DNA from: an uncultured Pseudohongiella sp.
Lineage (GTDB): Bacteria > Pseudomonadota > Gammaproteobacteria > Pseudomonadales > Pseudohongiellaceae
Assembly (NCBI GenBank): GCA_951812715.1
Contig: OX638323.1
Span: 3,266,577 to 3,330,576, forward strand
Reading direction: 5' to 3'
Length of the DNA stretch: 64,000 nucleotides
The notes beneath the pieces were generated by a model. The model did not search any database. It was given only the letters and a program-made list of their open reading frames with translations, and was not told the DNA's origin. Below are positions 1 to 8,245 of this stretch, in pieces (the first letter of the stretch is position 1; each line of letters begins with the position of its first letter). Both the position numbers and the translations under genes were made by a program.

Positions 1-59
1 CGTCTTTGCCACAGAGAAAGGCCCGCCGGACACACCGGGAGACGCAATGGTAGTAGGGT

Positions 60-827
60 GTGTCCGCCAGCGAGACGATTTGGGAACGGGGCCGGGTCAT
101 GCTTTGCCTGCAGGTCTTTTGGATCCTTGCAGATAGGTATAGTCAATATTCTCCGGAAGGCTATATCTTGGGAGAGTTTAGGGTGGGTGTCCCATGGAGC
201 CGCCGCAGCGTCACCATCGTGCTCGAACCGGCGGACGAGCGCGGCATCGGTTTGCTCAGTTATGTCTATGACGATGCCGCGCGGCAGAACGAGTCCTGGA
301 TCTATCTTTCCGCTCTTGGGCGGGTAAAACGCATTGCCAGCGGCAATTCGGACGAAGAATCCGAGGCCGCGTCGCTGTTCGGCTCCGAGTTCACTACCGA
401 GGACATGGACACCGGCAAGCTTGAGCAATATGAGATCAATGTGCTTGAAGAGACTGTCGAAGGCGGCAGGGAAGTATGGGTCATCGAACTCATTCCCAAC
501 GAGGAGCGCGCTCGGGAAACGCGTTACGGCCGCATCGTCAACTACATCGACAAGGAACGTTATGTGAGCTTGCGCTCGGACATGTACGATCACTACGGCA
601 ATGCGGTAAAGCGGATGCTTGCGTCCAGGGTGGAACTGATTGACGATGTCTGGATGGCGCGGTCCGCGACGATGATGAATCTGGTCACCAACCGGCTGTC
701 GAATATGGCGGTTCTCGAGATTTATACGGGCATCGATGTCGAAGACGAAGTTCTCACGCAACGCACTTTGACTGATGCTGCGTTTCGCGAGACGCAGCTA
801 CAATCCATCCGGTCGCAGGTTGAGTAA
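60..827 (+). pseudogene. LolA-like outer-membrane lipoprotein-sorting protein, 5'-truncated
   Basis: The body of the protein, from about residue 43 (after GVPWSRR) to the end, reads like the LolA-like family (PF17131) found beside RND exporters. It has the ERGIGLLSY strand, WIYLSALGRVKRI and a GSEFTTEDMD segment. Family members begin with a signal peptide and about 40 further residues; here those are replaced by unrelated sequence. The only start is a GTG directly after in-frame stop TAG (54-56), and no signal peptide is visible. The foreign part seems to end near 194, where GTGGGTGTCCCA matches the end of a short repeat also present near 19.84 and 20.50 kb. The usual partner, a DUF1302-type outer-membrane protein, lies at 2427. 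I infer a 5'-disrupted gene; a non-canonical N-terminus is the alternative. Confidence 0.6.
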
Positions 828-1127
828 ACCGGACGGTGTGGCTTCGAGCGGGGCTGCGGGCGGGAGCGCCTTTTCGCTGAATCTCCGCCTTTTCATCGGA
901 CAGCTTCCCAATGTGCGTAGACTACCTTAACAGACTGTCCAAATTTGGCCGACCACTTCTTTAATAAGGGGGAACGGTCACTGTTTCTACAGAGAACCAC
1001 CGCACGACTCAACTCATTCGTACACCGGGTTCGAGCATAGCTCCAAGCGCTCGGCAAACTTGTTGGTGACAATTCGAGTTATCTCACCTAGAATTTGTTT
1101 TATGCTTATACACACAAGAGAGTCAAC
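828..1127. other. Intergenic region with an orphan IS end
   Basis: No gene is visible. The stretch holds a 53-bp copy of the right terminal repeat of the IS256-type element of 62.2-63.6 kb (annotated separately). It ends in the ribosome-binding region of the antitoxin gene, where AGAG precedes the ATG at 1128. Confidence 0.5.
991..1043. repeat. Orphan terminal repeat of the IS256-family element
   Basis: The bases from AGAGAACCACCGCACGACTC to GAGCATAGCTC match 63520-63572, the right end of the IS256-type element, with only about two differences. No transposase lies next to it here. It is probably what remains of an earlier insertion or a deletion end-point, and it sits just upstream of the toxin-antitoxin pair. 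Confidence 0.75.
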
Positions 1128-1364
1128 ATGACTCGCTGGAATCTCGTCATTTCCGATGACACGGATCGCTCTGTGAGGGGCTACCTTGCTAGAACCGGCG
1201 GCAAGAAAGGAGATTTGTCGCGATTTGTCGACCGTGCGGTTCGGCAGGCGATATTCTGGGAAACGCTCGACTCTGTCTGGCAGCGCAACAAGGACCTTAC
1301 CCAGAACGAGGTTCAGGCCCTGGCTGATGAGGCGGTGGCGCAAGTCCGTGCGAGTCGTTCTTGA
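1128..1364 (+). CDS. Ribbon-helix-helix antitoxin of a PIN toxin
   Basis: A 78-residue protein that starts MTRWNLVISDDTDRSVRGYL, has the basic/acidic pattern of a CopG-like DNA-binding antitoxin (RFVDRAVRQAIF helix) and a C-terminal helix likely to bind the toxin. I start it at the ATG at 1128, preceded by AGAG, rather than at the upstream in-frame ATG at 1095. It overlaps the PIN gene by 17 bases, the usual coupling of antitoxin to toxin. Such antitoxins repress their own promoter and neutralise the RNase; this is family knowledge. The pair lies between two genes that normally adjoin, so it looks acquired. Confidence 0.75.
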   Translation: MTRWNLVISDDTDRSVRGYLARTGGKKGDLSRFVDRAVRQAIFWETLDSVWQRNKDLTQNEVQALADEAVAQVRASRS

Positions 1365-1770
1365 TACGAATGTCCTGATCAGCGCCTTGATCTCAAGCTC
1401 CGGCCCGCCCGGACAACTGCTCTCCGCGGTCAAGCGCGGTGACTTGACGCTCGTGACGTCTGAGTATCAGCTAGAAGAATTGCGGAATGTTCTCGGGCGC
1501 GAAAGATTGCGGTCATATATCAGGCCCGAGGAAGCGCAGGACCTGATAGACAATCTGGAGACGATTGGATCATTGATCTCCGACTTGCCCGAGTGTGGGC
1601 TTTCGCCTGACCCTGCTGACAACCCAATACTCGCCACTGCAATAGCCGGGAAAGCGGATCTGATTGTTTCAGGAGACAAGGCGGACATGCTCGCCTTGGG
1701 ATATGTGGACGATATCCAGATCGTACCTCCAGCTTCGGCTATGGCGAAGCTCGGTCGCGTCAGCGACTAA
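1348..1770 (+). CDS. PIN-domain toxin (putative RNase, VapC-like)
   Basis: A 140-residue PIN protein starting at GTG 1348 (MRVVLDTNVLISAL). Visible acidic residues are the Asp in VLDTNVL near residue 6, a Glu in SEYQLEELRNVL, and the pair in SPDPADNPILATAIA; the end reads ADLIVSGDKADML. These fit the metal-binding Asp/Glu of PIN endoribonucleases in the COG1569 type of toxin. A longer frame upstream (1186) only reads through the antitoxin and is not needed. Translation is probably coupled to the antitoxin through the 17-base overlap. RNA targets cannot be read from sequence. Confidence 0.85.
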   Translation: MRVVLDTNVLISALISSSGPPGQLLSAVKRGDLTLVTSEYQLEELRNVLGRERLRSYIRPEEAQDLIDNLETIGSLISDLPECGLSPDPADNPILATAIAGKADLIVSGDKADMLALGYVDDIQIVPPASAMAKLGRVSD

Positions 1771-2426
1771 CGGTATCGAGGGCTCGGGCAACTCTGGTTT
1801 CTGCGTCGTAGTTGACGCCATTCTTGCAGAGATGGCGCAGCTTCTGGAAAATGGTTCCTGTCAGCCTTTTGATGCCCTTGGAACCCATTGGCAGGCAAGT
1901 TATTGGCTCCGGATGGACCCATGTCGACACCACTCAGGGACGTGGTCGCTACGATCAGTTTAAGCAGTTCACCAAACCCAAGAATGACATCTGGTTGCGC
2001 CCCCTCAGAAAAGACTGGAAACGCAGGCTGGATCCGTAAATTTCTGCGCGGAGGGTCCACTAGATACAATTCCTTCCCACGACAGAACCAATTGCGAACG
2101 ACATCCCCGCGATTCTCTGCGCTACAATTGGATTCAATCCGCTTTCGATTTGCTTTCCAACTTAGATTGAGCCAATTAGATCATTTGACGAAGACGAAAA
2201 ATATTGTTTTATAACAAAGAGTTGTATAATTTCAATTGTATTAAAACTTGGGTAAGTAGTAGCTTTTCGTTAAATCTCGCCTCGTCATCCGTGACAAGGT
2301 TCGAATCGGGTCGTCTTCGCTTTGGGCCATCCCTGGCACGCAACGACTCCCACGACGCGAAAAGGCCCATCCGCCCACGGCTCCTTGCTTTGTGCAGGAC
2401 TCGTTGATCCAGGGTTCGATGCCAAA
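1771..2426. other. Intergenic region without a recognisable gene
   Basis: About 650 bases with no open frame resembling a protein I know. From about 2165 to 2275 the sequence is markedly AT-rich against the GC-rich background, suggesting foreign DNA or a promoter region. Nothing else is supported. Confidence 0.4.
2185..2230 (+). promoter_or_regulatory. Possible promoter in an AT-rich patch
   Basis: TTGACG (2185-2190) is followed by TATAAC (2210-2215, 19-base spacer), and a perfect TATAAT lies at 2225-2230. This AT-rich patch is the best promoter candidate for the outer-membrane gene at 2427, but the first spacer is long and no transcript evidence exists. Confidence 0.3.
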
Positions 2427-3863
2427 ATGAGAAATGCTGCTTTGCGACCGAGGCGGTGGACTGTCCTGCCCCTATTGCTCTGCTTGCTGCCATTGACGGC
2501 CTTGGCTCAGCCTGCGGACGATTCGCCGCCGAGTGACGAATTCGAGCTTGATCTCGGATTCGACGATGACTTGTTTGCGGATGCCTTCGAGGAAGACGAG
2601 GAAGAGCGGGAAGCGTCCTGGCTTGACGATTTTACGGTTCGCATCAGCCAGCAGGTTTTCGGTCAGGTTAACCGGCACACGCTGGAACTCTTGCCGGGCT
2701 TCAGTTTTCCGCGAGAGCCGACGATCGAAAACAATCGGCTTGGAGTGAATGTCCGCTACCAGAATCTTTTTTCGAACAGCTGGCTGTTGCAGGCCAGTGC
2801 GCAGACTCGGGTCTACTGGAACGAGGATTACGAATACGTCGCCCACGGCAACGAGATCGAAACCGAATCGCGGGTCAACGAGTTTTTCATCCAGCGCAGT
2901 TTTGGCGCGCACAGCGTAAAAGTCGGCAACCAGACCGTGGTCTGGGGCGAAACCGTTGGCAATTCGGTGCTCGATGTAATCAATATCTCCGAGTTTCGCG
3001 ATTTCACGATCATCGATATCGAGGACGCTCGCCTTAACCAGCCCATGCTGGTCTGGGATTACTTCTCGGAAAATTCCGGCAGCTTTTCCACTTTCCTCAC
3101 TCTCTATCCCGAATTCAATCCGGCGCCGGTGCGCGGCAGTCCGCTGTTTTTCGACCCCGGTTATCACCTGCCGGATTTCGACCGCAACGGGGACATCCTG
3201 TTCGAAGTGGGCAGCCAATGGCGCTATTCGATCGAGCGCAGCGATTTCGCCGTGATGGCGGCATACCTTATCGAGAACCAGTTGCGCTGGGAGCCGCCGC
3301 CGTCCGGCAGTCTCGACTCCCTGGCGAAGAAAAACGACTTCATGCTGCTCGGTTTCAGCGCCAATCGCGCCATCGGAGATATGTTGCTCAATTTTGATCT
3401 GGCCTACAGTCACGGCATCCTGGCCAACAGTTTCAGTCTGCCGGGCACCACGGGTCTGTCGATTCCGGTGGATCTGGAAAAAAATCAGATCGCCACTTCC
3501 TTCGGACTTGAATACAACATCAACAACGAACAGAACGTGAGCTTCGGCGTGGCGGCGCAAAAACTGCTGGATTTGAACGAAGGACTGCCCCCGGGCCAGC
3601 AAATGCTGAACGACGACATTTTCGGCAATTGGCTGGTGCGTTACAGCAACAGTCTGCTCGACGGCGATCTGGTGCTGTCTTCCACGGTTTTCGGCGATCT
3701 GGAAGGGGATTCCCTGCTCGGACAGTTCGGCGCCGACTACACGATAGACGACAATTGGTCGATCAGCAGCCAGATCGTCGCCATCAGCGGAAAGATTCCC
3801 TCGCCGATGGTGTTCTTCGACGAGGACGTGCGCCTCGGCGCCACGATAAGTTATTCATTCTGA
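2427..3863 (+). CDS. DUF1302-like outer-membrane beta-barrel protein
   Basis: 478 residues with a clear signal peptide (hydrophobic LPLLLCLLPLTALA, cleavage after ALA), then a very acidic linker (residues about 25-60) and alternating amphipathic strands ending in a terminal Phe (ISYSF), the usual C-terminus of outer-membrane barrels. The pattern, including the VKVGNQTVVWGET segment, resembles DUF1302 proteins, which are encoded with LolA-like proteins and MMPL-type RND exporters. A longer frame begins at 2322, but the signal peptide places the start at ATG 2427. The 3' end overlaps that of convergent cobD by 13 bases. Its function, probably envelope lipid or hydrophobic-compound traffic, is inferred from family context only. 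Confidence 0.75.
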   Translation: MRNAALRPRRWTVLPLLLCLLPLTALAQPADDSPPSDEFELDLGFDDDLFADAFEEDEEEREASWLDDFTVRISQQVFGQVNRHTLELLPGFSFPREPTIENNRLGVNVRYQNLFSNSWLLQASAQTRVYWNEDYEYVAHGNEIETESRVNEFFIQRSFGAHSVKVGNQTVVWGETVGNSVLDVINISEFRDFTIIDIEDARLNQPMLVWDYFSENSGSFSTFLTLYPEFNPAPVRGSPLFFDPGYHLPDFDRNGDILFEVGSQWRYSIERSDFAVMAAYLIENQLRWEPPPSGSLDSLAKKNDFMLLGFSANRAIGDMLLNFDLAYSHGILANSFSLPGTTGLSIPVDLEKNQIATSFGLEYNINNEQNVSFGVAAQKLLDLNEGLPPGQQMLNDDIFGNWLVRYSNSLLDGDLVLSSTVFGDLEGDSLLGQFGADYTIDDNWSISSQIVAISGKIPSPMVFFDEDVRLGATISYSF

Positions 3864-4876
3864 GTGTATGCAGGTCGACGACAAGGCATCAAGGCCAGTG
3901 CTTTCGCGAGCCGCTCTTCGGCGGTTACATCCGGAGGAATACCGATTCGCAGGTTGCGCCGGGACCATGGGAAGCGGCGAACGTAGATGCCGTTGTTTGC
4001 AAGATGCGTCCAGACTTCCCGGGCGTCTTCGGTTTCTACGTATTTGAAGAGGTCCGTGCCGCCCACTACCCGGCATACCCCTTGGTTCAGCAAGTCCTGC
4101 AAGCCCCGCGCGGCCGTGGCAAGCCGAACGCGCGTCTCGGATTGCCAGCAAAAATCCGAATAAGCGGCGGCGCCAATGGACAGCGCCGGCGCGGAAACGC
4201 TCCACCATCCCAGCCGATCCGCCATCTTTTGGCGAACATCGGCCGGGGCCAGCAGGGCGCCCAGGCGCAATCCCGCCAAACCGAAGAATTTGCCGATGGA
4301 TCGAAGCACGAGCAAGTTGCCGCTGCCAACCATCGGCGCCAGACTCAGTCCGGGCTCGAGATCGGCGAAGGCTTCGTCGACGATCAGCCAGCCGCCGCGA
4401 GCCGACAAGCGGTTCAGAGCCTCAGTCAGTTCAGGTTTTCCGAAGCGTCTGCCATCAGGATTGTTCGGATTGCAGATCACTACGGCGTCAGCCTCGGTGT
4501 CGATGAGCGGGTCGCAAGTTTCGACTACTTCGCAACCCGCATTTTTCCAGACATGCGCATGGTCGCCATAGCTCGGCGCCAGAACTGCAACGCGTCGGAG
4601 TTTCAGTACGGTTGGCAACAGGCGGATCAGCAATTCGCTGCCGGGCGCGACAAGCACGGACTCGCACGGAGCGCCGAATGTCGCGGCCATGGCTGTGGCG
4701 CACGAGGCAAGGTTCAATTCTCCGGGCAGCCGGTGCAGACTCCTGAAATGGGTTTCAGATACCGGCCATGGCCACGGATTGATTCCGGTGGAAAGGTCTA
4801 TCCAGGGCACGGGTGCTTCAGGGAAGCAGCGCCGCATTGAATCGAGCGCTCCTCCGTGTCTGTTGCTGACGTTCAT
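3851..4876 (-). CDS. cobD: L-threonine-O-3-phosphate decarboxylase / cobalamin aminotransferase-like protein
   Basis: 341-residue fold-type I PLP enzyme. HGGALDSM and DLSTGINPWPWP at the N-terminus are typical of the CobD/CobC family, NPNNPDGR is the aminotransferase core, and SIGKFFGLAGLR holds the PLP lysine. The family decarboxylates L-threonine-phosphate to (R)-1-aminopropan-2-yl phosphate, the linker joining the corrin ring to the lower ligand. The start at 4876 overlaps the stop of cbiB as ATGA, so the two are translationally coupled; the in-frame ATG at 4906 is upstream of that junction and less likely. It is the last gene of the B12 operon. The name cobC is used for the same enzyme in alphaproteobacteria. 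Confidence 0.88.
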   Translation of the reverse strand: MNVSNRHGGALDSMRRCFPEAPVPWIDLSTGINPWPWPVSETHFRSLHRLPGELNLASCATAMAATFGAPCESVLVAPGSELLIRLLPTVLKLRRVAVLAPSYGDHAHVWKNAGCEVVETCDPLIDTEADAVVICNPNNPDGRRFGKPELTEALNRLSARGGWLIVDEAFADLEPGLSLAPMVGSGNLLVLRSIGKFFGLAGLRLGALLAPADVRQKMADRLGWWSVSAPALSIGAAAYSDFCWQSETRVRLATAARGLQDLLNQGVCRVVGGTDLFKYVETEDAREVWTHLANNGIYVRRFPWSRRNLRIGIPPDVTAEERLAKALALMPCRRPAYTQNE

Positions 4877-5805
4877 CGCATGAATTCCGCCAGCACTGGA
4901 ACACACAGGAGCGCGCAGCCAAGCGCCATTGCCTTGCGGTAAAGCGCCAATGCGCCACGCAGATCCGTAGGCTCCGGTGACCTGGCGTTTGCATTCAGCC
5001 AGGGTTCGTCGGCAATAGTTTCTCCATAGGCGCGTGGTCCCGACAATCTGACGCCAAGCGATCCTGCCGCCGCACTTTCAGGCCAACCTGCATTGGGTGA
5101 TCGATGCTTTCTGGCGTCCCGCCACATAACGCGAAAAGCCTCAGGCTTGAGGCTGGCCGCGGCAACTAGCATTCCCGATAGCCGGGCCGGTACAAAATTC
5201 GCGACATCGTCCAGGCGCGCGGCGAATTTGCCGAAAGCCGCATAACGCGCATCGCGATGGCCCAGCATCGAGTCCAGGGTGTTGATGGCCTTGTAAGCAG
5301 CAATGCCGGGAAGGCCAAGCAGCGCGCCCCAGAACAAGGGTGCGATTACGCCATCGGATGCATTCTCGAAAAGACTCTCGGTGGAAGCGCTGGTGATTCT
5401 TTCCTGAGAAAGCCCGCTCGTTTCGCGTCCCACGATTTTTCCCGCGGCAGTGCGCGCGGCGGCCAGATTTCCTTTCACAAGTGAATCGCGAACCGCGGCA
5501 ACGTGCTCATGGAGACCGCGGCAGCAGAGCAGGCTTGAAGCGATCATGGCCTCGACCCAAAAACCCATGGCAGATGCCGGCATGAGCAGGGACACGCATA
5601 TGCCGACAATGACGGCGAGCGCCACGGCGAACGTCGCGGTCGCCATACCCAATACGTAGCGAAGGTTTTTGCCGAATTGCGGTTTGTTGCATCTCAGTTC
5701 CAGACCGCCGATGACATTGCCCAGCCAGACCACTGGATGCCGGATTCTTCGGTAAAGCCATTCCGGATATCCGAACAGAACTTCAATGATCCAGGCTGCG
5801 AGCAT
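4873..5805 (-). CDS. cbiB: Adenosylcobinamide-phosphate synthase
   Basis: 310-residue integral membrane protein of the CbiB/CobD family. Family landmarks are HPVVWLGNVIG near the N-terminus, GRETSGLSQERITSASTESLFENASDGVIAPLFW in the middle (read in two parts) and AINTLDSMLGHRD. It attaches the aminopropanol-phosphate arm made by the next gene to adenosylcobyric acid. ATG 5805 is preceded by GGAA at a good distance and gives the usual family N-terminus; an upstream frame start at 5874 would run into cobQ. It follows cobQ by 26 bases and overlaps cobD by four. Confidence 0.92.
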   Translation of the reverse strand: MLAAWIIEVLFGYPEWLYRRIRHPVVWLGNVIGGLELRCNKPQFGKNLRYVLGMATATFAVALAVIVGICVSLLMPASAMGFWVEAMIASSLLCCRGLHEHVAAVRDSLVKGNLAAARTAAGKIVGRETSGLSQERITSASTESLFENASDGVIAPLFWGALLGLPGIAAYKAINTLDSMLGHRDARYAAFGKFAARLDDVANFVPARLSGMLVAAASLKPEAFRVMWRDARKHRSPNAGWPESAAAGSLGVRLSGPRAYGETIADEPWLNANARSPEPTDLRGALALYRKAMALGCALLCVPVLAEFMR

Positions 5806-5831
5806 GAGTTCCGCACCGCCCGGGAAAACGT

Positions 5832-7319
5832 TCACGCCGGCAAATTCCGCGGCAAGGTGGGCCGAGCCGCGCAAGCCAGCAGGGCTTCGATATCAACAGC
5901 CTTTTCCACTGCGTCGGCCAATTCGTCGAGGGACCGCTCAACCGCGGCCGGGTAATCAAGCCCGGTATCGCCTTCGGCGCCGCATTGGCGCAGCCATGCG
6001 CGGCGAAACGCGTTGCTTGCAAAGACTCCGTGCACGTAACTGCCCTGAATCAGACCATCCGCCGAAACAGCTCCTTCCGCACGGCCACTAAAATTGAACA
6101 TCGGACGTTCGGTATCCTTGCCACAGGTTCGGCCGACGTGGATTTCGTAGCCGCTTACCGGCAAGCTTGTGTTCGCGTAATGACCCTGAACGGAGCGCAC
6201 GGTTTTTCCCGCGGACATTTCCGTGTATACGTCGAGCAGACCGAGTCCGGAGGTTTCGCCGGGAGGGCCATCGGCGCCGTCCCGATCAACAATGCTTTTC
6301 CCCAGCATCTGAAAACCGCCGCATAGGCCCAGAACGCGCCCGCCCGAGCGTGCGTGCGCGAGAATGTCATGATCCCATCCCTGGGCGCGGAGAAATGACA
6401 AGTCGCCCACGGTTGACTTTGAGCCGAACAGAATAATGACGTCGGCATCCCTGGGCAGGGGTTTTCCCGGAGGCGCCCAGCGGAAATCCACGCCTGGTTC
6501 CATTCGCAATGGATCGGCATCGTCGAAGTTCGCGATTCTGGACAGTATGGGCGCCACGATCCGCGGGCCGCCCTTGGCATCGCGCCGGTCGCCTTGCAGT
6601 ACGACCGCGTCTTCCGCGGGCAGATTGTTGGCGCAGGTCAGCCAGGGAATTACGCCGAAACTCGGCCATCCGGTGCGCGATTCGATCGCGGCGATGCCCG
6701 CATCGAACAATCCCGGTTCGCCACGGAACTTGTTTATCAGGAAACCGCGAATCATTTCGGCGTCTTCCCGCGCCAGCACGGCTTGAGTGCCGACAATGCT
6801 GGCGATCACGCCGCCCTTGTCGATGTCGCCGATCAAAACTACCGGAATCGCGACTTTGTGGGCAAAACCCATATTGGCGATATCGCTGTCGCGCAGGTTG
6901 ATTTCCGCCGGACTGCCGGCGCCTTCGACGAGAATGAGCTCATAAGCCTCTGTCAGCCGTTTGAAGCTTCGCAGCACTTCGTTCATGAAATCGCCGCGCC
7001 GTGTCATATAGTCCGTGGCGTTCAAGCGATCGAAAACTTTGCCCCGAACGACGACTTGCGCTCCGCGGTCCGTTTCGGGTTTCAGCAAAATCGGATTAAA
7101 GTCCACCCGCGGCGCGAGTCCGGCCGCCTGGGCTTGCAGCGCCTGGGCGCGGCCGATTTCGCCTCCGGCACAGGCCGCCGCGTTGTTCGACATGTTCTGT
7201 GGTTTGAAGGGAGCGACCTTGAGTCCTCGCCGGCGCGCGATACGGCACAGCGCGGCAACGACCGCGGACTTTCCGACATCGGAGCCCGTGCCCTGGATCA
7301 TTAGCGCTTTAGCTTGCAT
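5832..7319 (-). CDS. cobQ: Cobyric acid synthase (glutamine-hydrolysing)
   Basis: 495 residues, the normal family length. The N-terminal ATP-binding domain carries GTGSDVGKSAVVAAL and FKPQNMSNNA; the C-terminal glutamine amidotransferase domain carries the nucleophile motif LGLCGGFQMLG and the histidine in GSYVHGVF. It amidates four peripheral carboxylates of adenosylcobyrinic a,c-diamide. It is the third-last gene of the riboswitch-led operon, 41 bases after the ABC ATPase gene. CbiP is the name in the anaerobic pathway, and the sequence does not tell which route this organism uses. Confidence 0.95.
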   Translation of the reverse strand: MQAKALMIQGTGSDVGKSAVVAALCRIARRRGLKVAPFKPQNMSNNAAACAGGEIGRAQALQAQAAGLAPRVDFNPILLKPETDRGAQVVVRGKVFDRLNATDYMTRRGDFMNEVLRSFKRLTEAYELILVEGAGSPAEINLRDSDIANMGFAHKVAIPVVLIGDIDKGGVIASIVGTQAVLAREDAEMIRGFLINKFRGEPGLFDAGIAAIESRTGWPSFGVIPWLTCANNLPAEDAVVLQGDRRDAKGGPRIVAPILSRIANFDDADPLRMEPGVDFRWAPPGKPLPRDADVIILFGSKSTVGDLSFLRAQGWDHDILAHARSGGRVLGLCGGFQMLGKSIVDRDGADGPPGETSGLGLLDVYTEMSAGKTVRSVQGHYANTSLPVSGYEIHVGRTCGKDTERPMFNFSGRAEGAVSADGLIQGSYVHGVFASNAFRRAWLRQCGAEGDTGLDYPAAVERSLDELADAVEKAVDIEALLACAARPTLPRNLPA

Positions 7320-7360
7320 AGCCGAAAGAAACGTCTAACCTGCCGCGAATCGGCAATAGC

Positions 7361-8140
7361 TCATAGCGGTCCCTCCAAATCAACACGATCGCCTTCAACT
7401 CGCCCGCGCACGCCATAGATCTCGCCGAGTCGGAATGCGCTAAGCGTTTCGGAACGCGATCCATCGGCGACGACGCGGCCGTCCTTCATCCAGATGAGCC
7501 GGTCGGCAAAGCGCGCGGCAAGCGACACATCGTGCAGAACGACCAGCGCGCCGGCGCCCGCCAGTACATGACCGCGGATCAATTCCATGATCCGGAATCG
7601 GTGCCGCGGATCGAGGGAGGCCACCGGTTCATCCGCGAACAGCAATGGCGCCTCGGTGGCAAACGCCCGTGCGCAATGCATCCGGGCCAATTCACCGCCG
7701 GACAGGGTATCGGCGCGCCGGCCGGCCAAACCCCGTAGATCGCAAGCGGCAATTGCCGAATCCACAGCCCTGGCGTCCTCGGCGTCAAGCCGGCCGGGAG
7801 CGCAGCCCCAGGCATAGCGGCCGAGGCTGACCACATCGCGCACCGGACTCGGCCAGGCCAGTGGACGCCGCTGGGGCAGATAGGAAAGTTTGCGCGCGCG
7901 TTGCGCTGGATCGAGTTCGGCAAGTTTTTGCCCTTGCAGTCGCACGGCTCCGGACGTATCCGCCGTAAGACCCAGGATCCCGCGCAGCAGACTGGTCTTG
8001 CCGGCGCCATTGGGGCCAAGTAGCGCGGTAAACTCGCCGCGGCGCAAACCCAGGCAAGCATTCTCTACCAGCAGCCTGCCGCCGGCGCGCACGCACAGGT
8101 TTTCAACAGTCAATTCAAAGGTTTGTTCACTGCTGTGCAT
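7361..8140 (-). CDS. btuD: Cobalamin/corrinoid ABC transporter ATP-binding protein
   Basis: ABC ATPase with Walker A LLGPNGAGKTSLL, Q-loop region SYLPQRRPLAWP, signature TLSGGELARM, Walker B LLFADEPVASLD and switch histidine VVLHDVSLA. It belongs to the FecE/BtuD group. I take ATG 8140 (MHSSEQTF) as the start, giving 259 residues; the alternative at 8197 would put a strong inverted repeat inside the coding region. Gene order btuB-btuF-btuC-btuD and the upstream B12 riboswitch point to cobalamin rather than iron-siderophore as substrate. Confidence 0.88.
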   Translation of the reverse strand: MHSSEQTFELTVENLCVRAGGRLLVENACLGLRRGEFTALLGPNGAGKTSLLRGILGLTADTSGAVRLQGQKLAELDPAQRARKLSYLPQRRPLAWPSPVRDVVSLGRYAWGCAPGRLDAEDARAVDSAIAACDLRGLAGRRADTLSGGELARMHCARAFATEAPLLFADEPVASLDPRHRFRIMELIRGHVLAGAGALVVLHDVSLAARFADRLIWMKDGRVVADGSRSETLSAFRLGEIYGVRGRVEGDRVDLEGPL

Positions 8141-8175
8141 GATCGCTTTACGTCCTCTCTGAACAATTTCATCCA

Positions 8176-8228
8176 GTCGCGGAGCGCGACTCCGCATCGT
8201 TACGGCCGCGCTCGAAGCCGCGCTTCGA
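8176..8228. repeat. Two perfect triloop hairpins between btuC and btuD
   Basis: GTCGCG-GAG-CGCGAC (8176-8190, 6-bp stem) and TCGAAGC-CGC-GCTTCGA (8212-8228, 7-bp stem) stand in the gap between btuC and btuD. They could act as RNA processing or attenuation sites inside the operon. The same short-stem, three-base-loop style occurs in the hairpin elements near 27, 29 and 42 kb. Confidence 0.6.
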
Positions 8229-8245
8229 AAACGCTTGCCTCAACT

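Noticed and set aside
1767-2214. Short frames between the PIN gene and the outer-membrane gene
   Set aside because: Overlapping frames on both strands have no recognisable motif, ribosome-binding site or signal peptide.
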